Source: Mycobacterium adipatum (GTDB lineage: Bacteria; Actinomycetota; Actinomycetes; Mycobacteriales; Mycobacteriaceae). From it: DNA of 64,000 bases. Each line of letters opens with the position of its first letter. The stretch's first letter is position 1. The DNA is taken from the NCBI RefSeq assembly GCF_001644575.1, contig NZ_CP015596.1:1984001-2048000 (forward strand), written 5' to 3'. The position numbers were made by a program, and so were the translations under genes. Shown one piece after another: positions 53,734-63,386 of the stretch. The notes beneath the pieces were generated by a model. That model searched no databases and was not told the DNA's origin. It worked only from the letters and a program-made list of their open reading frames with translations.

Positions 53734-55629
53734 GTGCCGACAGCCCGACACCGCTGCACCGTGGTTGTGGCCGTGCTGTCGGCGCTGGTGCTGGCCGGCT
53801 GCACCGTCAGCCCGCCGCCCGCCCCGCAGAGCACCGAGACGGTGTCCACACCGCCACCGGCGCCGGCCAAGGCCATGCAGATCATCATGGCCATCGACGC
53901 GATCGGCGCCGGGTTCAATCCGCATCTGCTGTCCGACCAGTCCTCGGTGAACGCCGCGATCTCGTCGTTGGTGCTGCCGAGTTCGTTCCGTCCCATCGCC
54001 GATCCGGCGACCCCGACCGGTTCCCGGTGGGAGATGGATCCGACGTTGCTCGTCTCGGCGGACGTGACCGACGAGGAGCCGTTCACCGTCACCTACAAGA
54101 TCCGGCCGGAGGCGGCGTGGACCGACAACGCGCCGATCGGCGCGGACGACTACTGGTACCTGTGGCGGCAGATGGTCAGCCAGCCCGGTGTCGTCGACCC
54201 CGCCGGATACGACCTCATCACCGGCGTGCAGTCGGTGGAGGGCGGCAAGACCGCCGTGGTGACGTTTTCGCAGCCCTATCCGGCGTGGCGGGAACTGTTC
54301 AACGACATCCTGCCCGCCCATATCGTCAAGGATGTGCCGGGTGGTTTCGGCGCCGGACTGGCCAGGGCGCTGCCGGTGACCGGCGGCCAGTTCCGGGTGG
54401 ACAACATCGACCCGCAGCGTGACGAGATCCTGCTGGCGCGCAACGACCGCTACTGGGGCGAACCGGCCAAACCCGACCAGGTCCTGTTTCGCCGCGCGGG
54501 TTCCCCTGCGGCACTGGCTGACTCGATCCGCAACGGCGACACCCAGGTGGCCCAGGTGCATGGTGGGCAGGCGGCGTTCGCGCAGTTGTCGGCGATCCCG
54601 GATGTGCGGACCGCACGCATCGTCACGCCCCGGGTGATGCAGTTGACGCTGCGGGCGCAGCAGCCTGCGTTCGCCGACCTGCGGGTGCGGCGGGCCTTGT
54701 TCGGGCTGCTCGATGTCGACCTGCTGGCCGCCGTCGGCGCCGGGTCGGACAACACGGTGACCCTGGCGCAGGCCCAGGTGCGCTCACCCTCGGATCCCGG
54801 TTATGTGCCGACCGCCCCGCCGGCACTCAGCCGGGAGGCGGCGCTCGGATTGCTGGCCGATGCGGGCTACCAGGTGCAACCGGTGCAGGCGCCCACCACG
54901 GCGACGCCGGGCACTCCCGCGCCGGACCAGGCCCGCGGTCAGATCATCAAGGACGGTGTGCCGCTGACGGTGGTGCTCGGAGTGGCCGCCAACGACCCGA
55001 CATCGATCGCGGTGGCCAACACCGCGGCCGACCAGTTGCGCAGTGTCGGTATCGCCGCCTCGGTGTCCGCGCTGGACCCGGTGACCCTCTACGGCGATGC
55101 CATGGTCAACAACTCAGTGGACGCGGTGGTCGGATGGCATTCCGCCGGAGGCGATCTGGCCACGGCGCTGGCCTCGCGCTACGGCTGCCCCGCGCTGGAA
55201 GCGACCCCGGTGTCCACGGTGACACCGGCGCCCAGCGTCACCGTGACCACCACGCTGCCGAAGTCCTCGAGCACCGTCACGTCGGCACCTCCGACGCCCA
55301 CCGCCACCGCGCCGGCCACCACACCGGCCACCTCGGCACCCCAATCGCCGGAAAGCACAGGCGAATTGGTACAGGCGCCCAGTAACCTCACCGGGATCTG
55401 TGACCGCAGCATCCAACCGAGAATCGATGCGGCCCTGCGCGGCACCGAGGAGATCGGCAAGGTGATCGATGCCGTCGAACCGCGGTTGTGGGACCTGTCG
55501 ACCGTGCTGCCGATCCTGCAGGACACCACCATCGTGGCGGCCGGGCCGCGGGTGTCCGGGGTCAGCCTGACCGGTGCGGTACCGGTCGGCATCGTCGGTG
55601 ACGCCGGCAAGTGGGTCAAGCAGCCCTGA
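53734..55629 (+). CDS. lpqW: Monoacyl-PIM lipoprotein LpqW
   Basis: 631 aa from the GTG at 53734, which directly begins the signal sequence; the frame also opens with a TTG at 53707. Lipobox LVLAGC near residue 20. The rest is an ABC-type peptide-binding (SBP_bac_5) fold: [49 protein letters not shown]. An inserted Thr/Pro/Ser-rich loop lies at about residues 500-550. LpqW regulates the branch between PIMs and lipomannan/LAM, fitting pimE upstream. Confidence 0.92.
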   Translation: MPTARHRCTVVVAVLSALVLAGCTVSPPPAPQSTETVSTPPPAPAKAMQIIMAIDAIGAGFNPHLLSDQSSVNAAISSLVLPSSFRPIADPATPTGSRWEMDPTLLVSADVTDEEPFTVTYKIRPEAAWTDNAPIGADDYWYLWRQMVSQPGVVDPAGYDLITGVQSVEGGKTAVVTFSQPYPAWRELFNDILPAHIVKDVPGGFGAGLARALPVTGGQFRVDNIDPQRDEILLARNDRYWGEPAKPDQVLFRRAGSPAALADSIRNGDTQVAQVHGGQAAFAQLSAIPDVRTARIVTPRVMQLTLRAQQPAFADLRVRRALFGLLDVDLLAAVGAGSDNTVTLAQAQVRSPSDPGYVPTAPPALSREAALGLLADAGYQVQPVQAPTTATPGTPAPDQARGQIIKDGVPLTVVLGVAANDPTSIAVANTAADQLRSVGIAASVSALDPVTLYGDAMVNNSVDAVVGWHSAGGDLATALASRYGCPALEATPVSTVTPAPSVTVTTTLPKSSSTVTSAPPTPTATAPATTPATSAPQSPESTGELVQAPSNLTGICDRSIQPRIDAALRGTEEIGKVIDAVEPRLWDLSTVLPILQDTTIVAAGPRVSGVSLTGAVPVGIVGDAGKWVKQP

Positions 55630-56845
55630 CGGAGCTGCGCCAGATCCGGTGGGCGGCAAAGGCCGCGATCGCGAACACCGCCAGTAACCACACCGGCGGA
55701 TGTGCGAGTTCCCAGACGAACAGGGCGGCGAACGCGGGCGCGCGCTGGGTGATGGCGAGCACCCCGGCGGCACAGGTGAGGGCGACCGCAGCGGTATTGA
55801 CGTGCAGGCCGGTGAACTCGTTGAGCGCCAATGCGGCCACCGATCCCGCCGCGGCGCCGGTGGCCAGCGCGGGGGTGAGCAGCCCACCCACCGCGCCGGC
55901 CCGCAGGAACAGCGCGGTGAGAACGGGTTTGAGCGCCAGGATGGCCAGCGCGGCGGTGATGGTCAGATCGCTGTCGACGCTGACCACCAGGATGCTGCGG
56001 CCGTTGCCGGGAAGCTCGGGCCACCAGATGGAGCAGACTCCGGTGAGCAGGCCGGCCGCGGCGATGCCGGGGATGAGTGTCCAGGAGGAGCTGGGGGTGG
56101 TGCTCGTTGCGGTGATGCGGTTGAACGCGACGCCGACACCGACCGCCAGCGGTGCGATGACCAGCGCCAGTCCGACGAACAGGTAGGAAAGGTCCGCGTC
56201 CGGCCAGTCCAGCGGATGGCGCAGATGCGTGACCGGGGACGCCACCGCCACCGCGAGGCTGGAGGTGATCAGCGCGGTTCCCACGACGCGGGGGTGCCAA
56301 CTGTGCATCAGCACACTGATGGTGAACAGCGCGCCGCCCAACGGCACGCCGTACACCGCGCCCAGGCCGGCCCCGGCCGCGCAGGACAGCAGGATCTCGC
56401 GGTCGCGCGCGGTGAGCGACCAGCGCGCCGTGGCGGCGTCGCCGAAGACCGCCGCCAGCTGCCGCGGCGCGCCCTCGCGGCCCAGCGACGCACCGGCGCC
56501 CACGAGGAGCACCTGCAGACCGGCATCGATGGCCATCGGCAGCCGGGGCAGGGGTCGGCGGGCGGCGATGGTGGCCGACAGCCGCGGCACCGGGTGGTGT
56601 CGCCGCAACACCCACCAGCCCAGCCCGGCCAGCGCACCGCCGATCATCGGGCCGACGGCACGGCGCAGGTGTCCGCTGTCGTCGACGCCGTCGAGCAGAC
56701 TGCCGAAGCTGTAGCGGTAGGTCAGGTGCTCGATACCGTGCAGCAGCAGGGTCGTGGCGATACCGGCCACCCCGGCGAGCAGACCGATCGCCATGACCGC
56801 GCAGGCATACTCAAGCGCTCGGCTTCTCGCGTCCGGGGGCGGCAC
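55616..56845 (-). CDS. ClC-type chloride channel/antiporter
   Basis: 409 aa, about 12 helices. ClC motifs: [14 protein letters not shown] (gating Glu), [15 protein letters not shown] and [23 protein letters not shown]. The usual GSGIP selectivity signature is not obvious; HHPVPRLS stands in that region. The gene is convergent with lpqW (14-bp overlap) and interrupts the lpqW-mshB neighbourhood. Confidence 0.85.
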   Translation of the reverse strand: MPPPDARSRALEYACAVMAIGLLAGVAGIATTLLLHGIEHLTYRYSFGSLLDGVDDSGHLRRAVGPMIGGALAGLGWWVLRRHHPVPRLSATIAARRPLPRLPMAIDAGLQVLLVGAGASLGREGAPRQLAAVFGDAATARWSLTARDREILLSCAAGAGLGAVYGVPLGGALFTISVLMHSWHPRVVGTALITSSLAVAVASPVTHLRHPLDWPDADLSYLFVGLALVIAPLAVGVGVAFNRITATSTTPSSSWTLIPGIAAAGLLTGVCSIWWPELPGNGRSILVVSVDSDLTITAALAILALKPVLTALFLRAGAVGGLLTPALATGAAAGSVAALALNEFTGLHVNTAAVALTCAAGVLAITQRAPAFAALFVWELAHPPVWLLAVFAIAAFAAHRIWRSSVRAA

Positions 56846-56862
56846 ACGGTAAACCTAGGGGA

Positions 56863-57714
56863 GTGGAGACTCCGCGGCTTCTCTTTGTCCATGCCCATCC
56901 CGACGACGAATCGTTGACCACGGGTGCCACCATCGCGCACTACGCGGCGCGGGGCGCCGAGGTGCGGGTGGTCACCTGCACGATGGGCGAGGAGGGCGAG
57001 GTCATCGGCGAGCGCTGGGCCGGGCTCGCGGTCGACGCCGCCGATCAGCTCGGTGGCTACCGGGTCACCGAGCTCACCGCGGCGCTGGCGGCCCTGGGCG
57101 CCGGCGAACCGCACTATCTGGGCGGGGCCGGGCGGTGGCGGGACTCCGGCATGCCCGGCACGCCCGCGCGGCACCGCCAGCGCTTCGTGGATGCTCCGCT
57201 GGAGGAGCCGGTGGCCGAACTCGTCGCCGTCATCCAGGACTTCCGCCCACACGTGCTCGTCGGCTACGACCCCAATGGTGGTTACGGGCATCCGGACCAC
57301 ATCAGGGTCCACGAACTCACCACCGCGGCCGTGGCCGCCTCCGCGACACTGGCCTGGCCGGTCCCGAAGTTCTACTGGACGGTGATGGCCGTGTCCGGGT
57401 TCGTCGACGGCTTCGCCAATCTCGGCCAGCCACCGCAGGACTGGGTGGTGATCAAGCCCGAGGACTTCTCGTTCGCGTTTCCCGATGAGCGGGTGGACGC
57501 GGTCATCGATGCGTCGGCGCAGCTGCCGGCCAAGGCCGCCGCCCTGCGGGCGCACGCCACGCAGGTCACGGTGGCCCCGGACGGCCGGTCGATGGCGCTG
57601 TCCAACAAGATCGCGTTGCCGCTGTGGGGTGTGGAGCATTATGTGCTGGCCGCCGGCGAGCGGGGCAGCGACGGAATCGAGAACGACCTGTTGGCCGGGC
57701 TGAATTTCCGATAG
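56863..57714 (+). CDS. mshB: N-acetyl-GlcN-inositol deacetylase (mycothiol synthesis)
   Basis: 283 aa, GTG start. Zinc ligands of the PIG-L/LmbE family are visible: His12 and Asp15 in HAHPDDES and His143 in GYGHPDH. Further family segments are [21 protein letters not shown] and [13 protein letters not shown]. It deacetylates GlcNAc-inositol in mycothiol biosynthesis. Matches Rv1170 in length, with the GTG 17 bp from the divergent ClC gene. Confidence 0.95.
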   Translation: METPRLLFVHAHPDDESLTTGATIAHYAARGAEVRVVTCTMGEEGEVIGERWAGLAVDAADQLGGYRVTELTAALAALGAGEPHYLGGAGRWRDSGMPGTPARHRQRFVDAPLEEPVAELVAVIQDFRPHVLVGYDPNGGYGHPDHIRVHELTTAAVAASATLAWPVPKFYWTVMAVSGFVDGFANLGQPPQDWVVIKPEDFSFAFPDERVDAVIDASAQLPAKAAALRAHATQVTVAPDGRSMALSNKIALPLWGVEHYVLAAGERGSDGIENDLLAGLNFR

Positions 57715-57743
57715 TCGGGCACAGACGCGGTAAGGTCTGCGAC

Positions 57744-57851
57744 ATGGACCCGGATTTGGATCCCAACCTGCAACATTGGCAGGACCGCGCCGACAACTTC
57801 CAGTGGGTGGTCGGCTCCCTGGTCGCGCTGCTCGACAGCATCCCGACCTGA
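57744..57851 (+). CDS. Possible 35-aa protein preceding a membrane gene
   Basis: ATG at 57744, 29 bp after mshB, encoding MDPDLDPNLQHWQDRADNF and ending in WVVGSLVALLDSIPT. The amphipathic protein-like sequence looks better than the overlapping frame. Its TGA overlaps the frame of the downstream membrane protein, so it may be a coupled leader ORF, or the N-terminus of that protein if a frameshift lies here. Confidence 0.45.
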   Translation: MDPDLDPNLQHWQDRADNFQWVVGSLVALLDSIPT

Positions 57852-58243
57852 CAGCGGGACGTCTGGACGGGCCCGCCTGGTTCGCGCCCCTCGTGCTCGG
57901 TGTGCTCGCCGTCGACGGCGTGCTGACCGCTCTGGCCTCGGCCTTCCTGCTGCCCCTTCGCCTGGGTTCGGTGCCGCTCCCGGTCAGCATGCTGATCAGC
58001 GGTGCGGTCAACGCCGCGCTGGTGTGGGCGGCACTGCAGTGCACACCGTCGATCCGGGTGGCCGCACTGCCGTTGTGGACATGGTTGGCCACGGTGCTCG
58101 GGCTGACCTTCGGCGGGCCCGGCAATGACCTGGTGTTCGGCGGGGTCGGCGCGATGAGCTACGCCGTGCTCGCGCTCATCGTGGTGGGGGCGGTGCCGGC
58201 GGCCCTGGTGTTGCGCGGCGCGCAGTCTGTGCGTGATCGGTAA
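57803..58243 (+). CDS. Four-helix membrane protein (Rv1171-like)
   Basis: 146 aa from a GTG at 57803; other starts (GTG 57893) are possible because the first ~20 residues overlap the small ORF in another frame. Helices include FAPLVLGVLAVDGVLTALASAF, VSMLISGAVNAALVWAAL, LPLWTWLATVLGL and AMSYAVLALIVVGAVPAAL. It lies between mshB and the gene before fbiC, as Rv1171 does by recall. Function unknown. Confidence 0.7.
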   Translation: MGGRLPGRAARQHPDLTAGRLDGPAWFAPLVLGVLAVDGVLTALASAFLLPLRLGSVPLPVSMLISGAVNAALVWAALQCTPSIRVAALPLWTWLATVLGLTFGGPGNDLVFGGVGAMSYAVLALIVVGAVPAALVLRGAQSVRDR

Positions 58244-58268
58244 CGTCCACCGTTACTGATCACGCACA
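58228..58268. terminator. Long hairpin between convergent genes
   Basis: TGTGCGTGATCGGTAACG (58228-58245) pairs with CGTTACTGATCACGCACA (58251-58268) with only one G-U wobble and a 5-nt loop. It overlaps the last codons of the membrane-protein gene and precedes a convergent gene. Very stable; likely a bidirectional terminator without a U-tract. Confidence 0.7.
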
Positions 58269-58295
58269 CAATCTGATCACGTACGTCGTGGTGGT

Positions 58296-59426
58296 CTACT
58301 TCTCGGCGCCGGAGCCGGCACTGCTGTCGGGCTTGGTTTCGCTCGTGGTCTCGTTCTTGGTGTCGGGCGTGTTGTCCGGCTCGTTGTCGGCCTGCGGATC
58401 GGGTCCGGGGTCCTCGCTGTCGATATCCGGCTGCTCGGAGTCCACGTCGGTGTCCCCCGTGGTGGTCTCCTCGACATCGACATCGACATCGACGTCCTGC
58501 TCGGCGTCCTCATCGGGGAGGCCCTCACCGTCGCTCGTGTCGTCGGTGGGAGTCTCCACGGGCTGCTGAGGTTCGGCGTCCGCGGGGTCGGTCTCGACCG
58601 TGGACGGTCCGGGTTCCTCGGCCACCGGCGTCTCGGGCTCGGCCGGCGGGGTGGTCTGCTCGGTCTGCTCCGTCTGATCGACCGGGGGTGTTGCCGGTTC
58701 CTCGTCGGCGACCTCCTCGGCGGGCGCGGTGCCGACACCGGCCGGGACCTGCACCGCGGTGCGCGCCCCCATCACCTCCATCGTCGACTGCGCAGCGAGC
58801 GAGGAGAAGAACGGCGGGAAGGGCGGGAACGGGGGCAGGAAACTCAACAGCCAGTCGATCTCGGCGTTGACGAACCCGATGCCCGCGGCGACGGTGTCGT
58901 TGAAGAAGTTGGTCAGGCCCTGGCCGAAGCTGATGGTGCCGCCCACCCAGTAGGCGATGTTGAAGACGGCGCTGGTGATCATCGGGCGGATCAACGAGTA
59001 GTAGAAGATGCTGATCTGCGGGGTGAACCAGTTGACGACGGGAATCCACTGGGTGGCGTAGATGCCGAGGTTCACACCCCAGTCCACCCAGGGCATGATC
59101 ACGTCGTAGGCGGTGATGATGGCGTTCTCCAGGCCGGGCAGTGCCAGCGCACTCACCTGTGCCGACGCCACATCCAGCGTCTCGGTCATCGCCTCGGTCG
59201 AGCTGAACGCGGACGCGGGCAGCAGCGCCGTCGCCGCCTGCGCGGTGGCGTACTCCGGCGGAGGCTGCTTCAGCAGCGGATTCACCGGTGCGGTGGACGC
59301 GGCCAGCGCCACGTTCTCGTGCCGGGGTGGGTGGGTCGCCGGCGCCACCGACGGGGGAATCGCGATGGAGCCGGCGGCGACGATACTGATCCCGGCCATC
59401 AGATATGGACGTACCCGCAACCGCAT
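58296..59426 (-). CDS. Exported protein with long acidic C-terminal tail
   Basis: 376 aa. Signal peptide (~30 residues), then a ~180-residue hydrophobic/aromatic region (IITAYDVIMPWVDWGVNLGIYATQWIPVVNWF, PPFPPFPPFF) that resembles PE/PPE-neighbour exported proteins of mycobacteria. The last ~140 residues are Asp/Glu/Thr/Pro-rich with a DVDVDVDVEE run and no hydrophobic segment. Not assigned to a family. It sits where PE12 (Rv1172c) is in M. tuberculosis. Probably surface-exposed and disordered at the end. Confidence 0.7.
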   Translation of the reverse strand: MRLRVRPYLMAGISIVAAGSIAIPPSVAPATHPPRHENVALAASTAPVNPLLKQPPPEYATAQAATALLPASAFSSTEAMTETLDVASAQVSALALPGLENAIITAYDVIMPWVDWGVNLGIYATQWIPVVNWFTPQISIFYYSLIRPMITSAVFNIAYWVGGTISFGQGLTNFFNDTVAAGIGFVNAEIDWLLSFLPPFPPFPPFFSSLAAQSTMEVMGARTAVQVPAGVGTAPAEEVADEEPATPPVDQTEQTEQTTPPAEPETPVAEEPGPSTVETDPADAEPQQPVETPTDDTSDGEGLPDEDAEQDVDVDVDVEETTTGDTDVDSEQPDIDSEDPGPDPQADNEPDNTPDTKNETTSETKPDSSAGSGAEK

Positions 59427-59614
59427 GATCGCTCCCGTTCACTCAGTCCCGACGGGCATGAACTTACGCCAGGGTCAACGTTTCGGGCGGTATTCCGAGG
59501 ACGGCTCGTGCGACCGCCGCGCGGCGACGGCTAATGTGACCCTTATGCCAGGCGCATCTGTTTCAAATAGTGAGACGCGCGGATGATCCATGTCGATGCC
59601 GGGGTTACACGGGA

Positions 59615-62185
59615 GTGGCTCTGAACCCCCAGCACGGCTCCGATCTGCCCAGCCCGGTGGTCCCGCCGAAGCCCAACCCGTCCGCGCTGCGGCGCGTCCT
59701 GCGCCGCGCCCGCGACGGTGTCGCGCTGAACGTGGACGAAGCTGCCATCGCGATGACCGCACGTGGCGAGGACCTGGCCGACCTGTGCGCCAGTGCGGCG
59801 CGGGTGCGCGACGCCGGCCTGGAATCGGCCGGACGCCGCGGCGCCACCGGACGGCTTCCGGTCAGTTACTCCCGCAAGGTCTTCATCCCGGTGACCCACC
59901 TGTGCCGGGACAAGTGCCACTACTGCACCTTCGTCACCGTGCCGGGCAAGCTGCGCGCCGAGGGCAAGGGCATGTTCATGGAGCCCGACGAGATCCTGGA
60001 CGTCGCGCGCCGAGGCGCGGAGCTTGGTTGCAAGGAAGCCCTTTTCACCCTCGGTGACCGCCCGGAGGCGCGCTGGCCGGAGGCCAAGCAGTGGCTCGAT
60101 GAGCGCGGTTATGACTCCACGCTGGATTACGTCCGCGCGATGGCCATCCGGGTGCTGGAGGAGACCGGGCTGCTGCCGCACCTCAACCCCGGCGTCATGA
60201 GCTGGACCGAGTTGTCCCGGCTGAAACCCGTTGCGCCGTCGATGGGCATGATGCTGGAGACCACATCGCGGCGGCTCTTCGAGACCAAGGGCCTGGCCCA
60301 CTACGGCAGCCCGGACAAGGATCCGCAGGTCCGGCTGCGCACGCTGGATGACGCCGGCCGGTTGTCTGTCCCGTTCACCACCGGGCTGTTGGTCGGCATC
60401 GGCGAGACGTTGGTCGAGCGCGCCGAGACCATGCATGCGATCCGCAAGTCGCACAAGGCGTTCGGTCACGTCCAGGAAGTCATCGTGCAGAACTTCCGGG
60501 CCAAGGATCACACCGCCATGGCCACGGTGCCCGATGCCGGTATCGATGACTTCCTGGCCACTGTCGCGGTGACCCGCCTGGTGTTGGGACCCAAGATGCG
60601 TATCCAGGCGCCGCCGAATCTGGTGTCGCGCCACGAGTGCCTGGCGCTGATCGGTGCCGGCGTGGACGACTGGGGTGGGGTGTCGCCGCTGACTCCCGAC
60701 CATGTCAACCCCGAGCGGCCCTGGCCGAACCTGGACGACCTGGCATCCATCACCGCCGAGGCGGGATATGACCTCGTGCAGCGCCTCACCGCGCAGCCGC
60801 AGTACGTGCAGGCCGGGGCGGCCTGGATCGACCCGCGCGTCCGCGGGCATGTCGACGCCCTGGCCGACCCGGACACCGGGTTGGCGCGGGATGTGAACCC
60901 GGTGGGGCGGGCGTGGCAGGAACCCGACGAGGCGTCGGAATCACTGGGCCGCACCGACCTGCATACGGCGATCGACTCCGAGGGCCGGCTCACCGAGACC
61001 CGCAGCGATCTCGACAGCGCCTTCGGTGACTGGGAGTCCATCCGGGAGAAGGTCTCGGAGCTGGCCGCCCGCGCCCCCGAACGCATCGACACCGATGTGC
61101 TCGCGGCCCTGCGCGCCGCCGAGCGCGACCCCGGCGGGTGCAGTGACGACGAGTACCTGGCGTTGGCCACCGCCGACGGGCCCGCTCTGGATGCGGTTGC
61201 CGCGCTGGCTGATTCGCTGCGCCGCGATGCCGTGGGTGATGACGTGACCTACGTCGTCAACCGCAACATCAACTTCACGAACATCTGTTACACCGGCTGC
61301 CGGTTCTGCGCGTTCGCCCAGCGCAAGGGCGATGCCGACGCCTATTCGCTGTCCACCGACGAGGTCGCCGACCGGGCCTGGGAGGCGCATGTCGCCGGCG
61401 CCACCGAGGTCTGCATGCAGGGCGGGATCGATCCGGAGCTTCCGGTCACCGGGTACGCCGATCTGGTCCGCGCGGTGAAGGCCCGGGTGCCGTCGATGCA
61501 CGTGCACGCGTTCTCCCCGATGGAGATCTCCAACGGTGTCACCCGCAGCGGATTGTCGCTGCGCGAGTGGCTGACGGCCTTGCGCGAGGCCGGCCTCGGG
61601 TCCATACCCGGTACCGCCGCGGAGATCCTCGATGACGAGGTGCGCTGGGTGCTGACCAAGGGCAAGCTGCCGACCTCGGAGTGGATCGACGTGGTCAGCA
61701 CCGCCCACGAGGTCGGGCTGCGGTCGAGTTCGACCATGATGTACGGCCATGTCGACACGCCGAAGCACTGGGTGGGCCATCTCAATGTGCTGCGCTCCAT
61801 CCAGGACCGCACCGGTGGGTTCACCGAGTTCGTGCCACTGCCGTTCGTGCACCAGTCCAGCCCGCTGTACCTGGCCGGCGGCGCGCGCCCGGGCCCGACT
61901 CACCGGGACAACCGTGCGGTGCACGCGCTGGCGCGGATCATGCTGCACGGCAGGATCTCTCATATCCAGACCAGCTGGGTGAAGTTGGGTATCGAGCGCA
62001 CCCGGGTGATGCTCAACGGGGGCGCCAACGATCTGGGCGGCACCCTGATGGAGGAGACGATCTCGCGGATGGCGGGTTCGGAGAACGGATCCGCCAAGTC
62101 GGTCGAGGAGCTGACGGAGATCGCCGAGGGTATCGGCCGACCGGCTCGCCAGCGCACCACCACGTACACGCCGCTGGCCGCCTGA
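59615..62185 (+). CDS. fbiC: F420 biosynthesis radical-SAM FO synthase
   Basis: 856 aa from the GTG at 59615, chosen because it gives the same length as M. tuberculosis FbiC. Two radical-SAM halves (CofG- and CofH-like): CRDKCHYC at Cys97/101/104 and CYTGCRFC at Cys558/562/565 each bind a 4Fe-4S cluster. It makes FO, the F420 chromophore, from tyrosine and the flavin-pathway diaminouracil. Supplies F420 for enzymes such as the Rv1155-type protein at 35 kb. Confidence 0.96.
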   Translation: MALNPQHGSDLPSPVVPPKPNPSALRRVLRRARDGVALNVDEAAIAMTARGEDLADLCASAARVRDAGLESAGRRGATGRLPVSYSRKVFIPVTHLCRDKCHYCTFVTVPGKLRAEGKGMFMEPDEILDVARRGAELGCKEALFTLGDRPEARWPEAKQWLDERGYDSTLDYVRAMAIRVLEETGLLPHLNPGVMSWTELSRLKPVAPSMGMMLETTSRRLFETKGLAHYGSPDKDPQVRLRTLDDAGRLSVPFTTGLLVGIGETLVERAETMHAIRKSHKAFGHVQEVIVQNFRAKDHTAMATVPDAGIDDFLATVAVTRLVLGPKMRIQAPPNLVSRHECLALIGAGVDDWGGVSPLTPDHVNPERPWPNLDDLASITAEAGYDLVQRLTAQPQYVQAGAAWIDPRVRGHVDALADPDTGLARDVNPVGRAWQEPDEASESLGRTDLHTAIDSEGRLTETRSDLDSAFGDWESIREKVSELAARAPERIDTDVLAALRAAERDPGGCSDDEYLALATADGPALDAVAALADSLRRDAVGDDVTYVVNRNINFTNICYTGCRFCAFAQRKGDADAYSLSTDEVADRAWEAHVAGATEVCMQGGIDPELPVTGYADLVRAVKARVPSMHVHAFSPMEISNGVTRSGLSLREWLTALREAGLGSIPGTAAEILDDEVRWVLTKGKLPTSEWIDVVSTAHEVGLRSSSTMMYGHVDTPKHWVGHLNVLRSIQDRTGGFTEFVPLPFVHQSSPLYLAGGARPGPTHRDNRAVHALARIMLHGRISHIQTSWVKLGIERTRVMLNGGANDLGGTLMEETISRMAGSENGSAKSVEELTEIAEGIGRPARQRTTTYTPLAA

Positions 62186-62300
62186 GCCTAGGCTCTCCTA
62201 ACCGTCTGGGCGCGAAATTTGTTGTGCTCATGTGCCTTTCGGTCGCCATGGGCGGCCGATGGGCGGTATCTTCTGGTGGTCGCCGAGCATCAGGAGTGCC

Positions 62301-62765
62301 ATGACCACGATTTCCGGGATACCCGCTCATGCGCTGCTGGTGCACGGCGTGGTGGCACTGGCGCCGTTGACGGCGCTGTTGCTCATTCTCTGTGCATTCT
62401 GGCGGGCCGCCCGCAGTCGCCTGGTGTGGTTGGTGCTGGCCCTTGCTGCCGGCGTCATGGTGCTCACACCGCTGGCGACGTCGGCGGGGGAGTGGCTGTA
62501 CAACCGCGAAAGTGAGCACCGCCCGATCCTCGAGCTGCATGAGGAGCGCGGCGAGTGGATGATCTACTTCGCGATCGGTTTGTTGCTGGTGGCGATCCTG
62601 TTGGCGGTTCAGCACGTGCGGGAGTCGCGCGCGGAGCGGCCGGGTCGCGGGCTCGCGGTCGGGGTGGCGATCCTCGCCGTGGTGGTCGGTGTGTCGTCGA
62701 CGGTCGGCGTGGTGCTGATCGGGCACTCGGGCGCGGAGGCGAAGTGGGGCACCATTGCGGAATGA
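62301..62765 (+). CDS. DUF2231 membrane protein
   Basis: 154 aa from the ATG at 62301, 6 bp after an AGGAG site; an upstream in-frame ATG at 62232 is less likely. Four helices, with the DUF2231 start GIPAHALLVHGVVALAPLTALLLI and the EWLYNRESEHRPILELHEERGEWM loop carrying His. Function unknown; haem-binding-like proteins exist in the family. Confidence 0.82.
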   Translation: MTTISGIPAHALLVHGVVALAPLTALLLILCAFWRAARSRLVWLVLALAAGVMVLTPLATSAGEWLYNRESEHRPILELHEERGEWMIYFAIGLLLVAILLAVQHVRESRAERPGRGLAVGVAILAVVVGVSSTVGVVLIGHSGAEAKWGTIAE

Positions 62766-62836
62766 AATCGGACCACGGTCCGTTTGCATGATGTGAGGGT
62801 GCCGGGCAGGCCGGCGCCGCCATGCAAGGAGACATC

Positions 62837-63385
62837 ATGACCGCAGCAGTCGCCACCGATCTGACCACCGGCACCTGGGCGCTGGACCCGGTGCATTCCT
62901 CGGTCAACTTCTCGGTCCGCCATTTGATGGTGAGCAAGGTCCGCGGCACGTTCGACAGTTTCGAAGGTGCCATCACCGTCGCTGAGGACGGCACCCCGTC
63001 GGTGTCCGCGACCATCGACATCAACTCGGTCAACACCCGCAACGAGCAGCGCGACGCCCACCTCAAGGCCGCCGACTTCTTCGACGCCGAGCAGTTCCCG
63101 ACCGCGTCGTTCGTGTCCACCGCGGTACGTGCCGACGGTGATGACTATGTGCTCGACGGTGACTTCACCCTCAAGGGTGTCACCAAGCCGGTATCGCTGA
63201 AGCTCGAGTTCCATGGCGTCAACCCCGGCATGGGCCATGGTGCGGTGGCCGGCTTCGAGGCCTCGGTGGTCCTGAACCGCAAGGACTTCGGCATCGCCTT
63301 CGACGCTCCGCTGGAGACCGGCGGCGCCGTGGTGGGCGACAAGGTCACCATCACTCTGGAGATCGAAGCGCTCAAGCAGGCCTGA
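62837..63385 (+). CDS. YceI family lipid-binding-like protein
   Basis: 182 aa from the ATG at 62837 with AAGGAG 6 bp before it. YceI lipocalin-like features: WALDPVHSSVNFSVRHLMVSKVRGTFDSFEG, ATIDINSVNTRNEQRDAHLKAADFFD and TLKGVTKPVSLKLEF. No signal peptide, so cytoplasmic. Members bind isoprenoid chains; the ligand here is unknown. Ends 1 bp from the convergent fadH gene. Confidence 0.9.
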   Translation: MTAAVATDLTTGTWALDPVHSSVNFSVRHLMVSKVRGTFDSFEGAITVAEDGTPSVSATIDINSVNTRNEQRDAHLKAADFFDAEQFPTASFVSTAVRADGDDYVLDGDFTLKGVTKPVSLKLEFHGVNPGMGHGAVAGFEASVVLNRKDFGIAFDAPLETGGAVVGDKVTITLEIEALKQA

Positions 63386-63386
63386 T

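Noticed and set aside
62184..62195. GAGCCTAGGCTC palindrome after fbiC
   Set aside because: Only 12 bp with no loop, so it cannot form a useful hairpin; it may be chance in GC-rich DNA.
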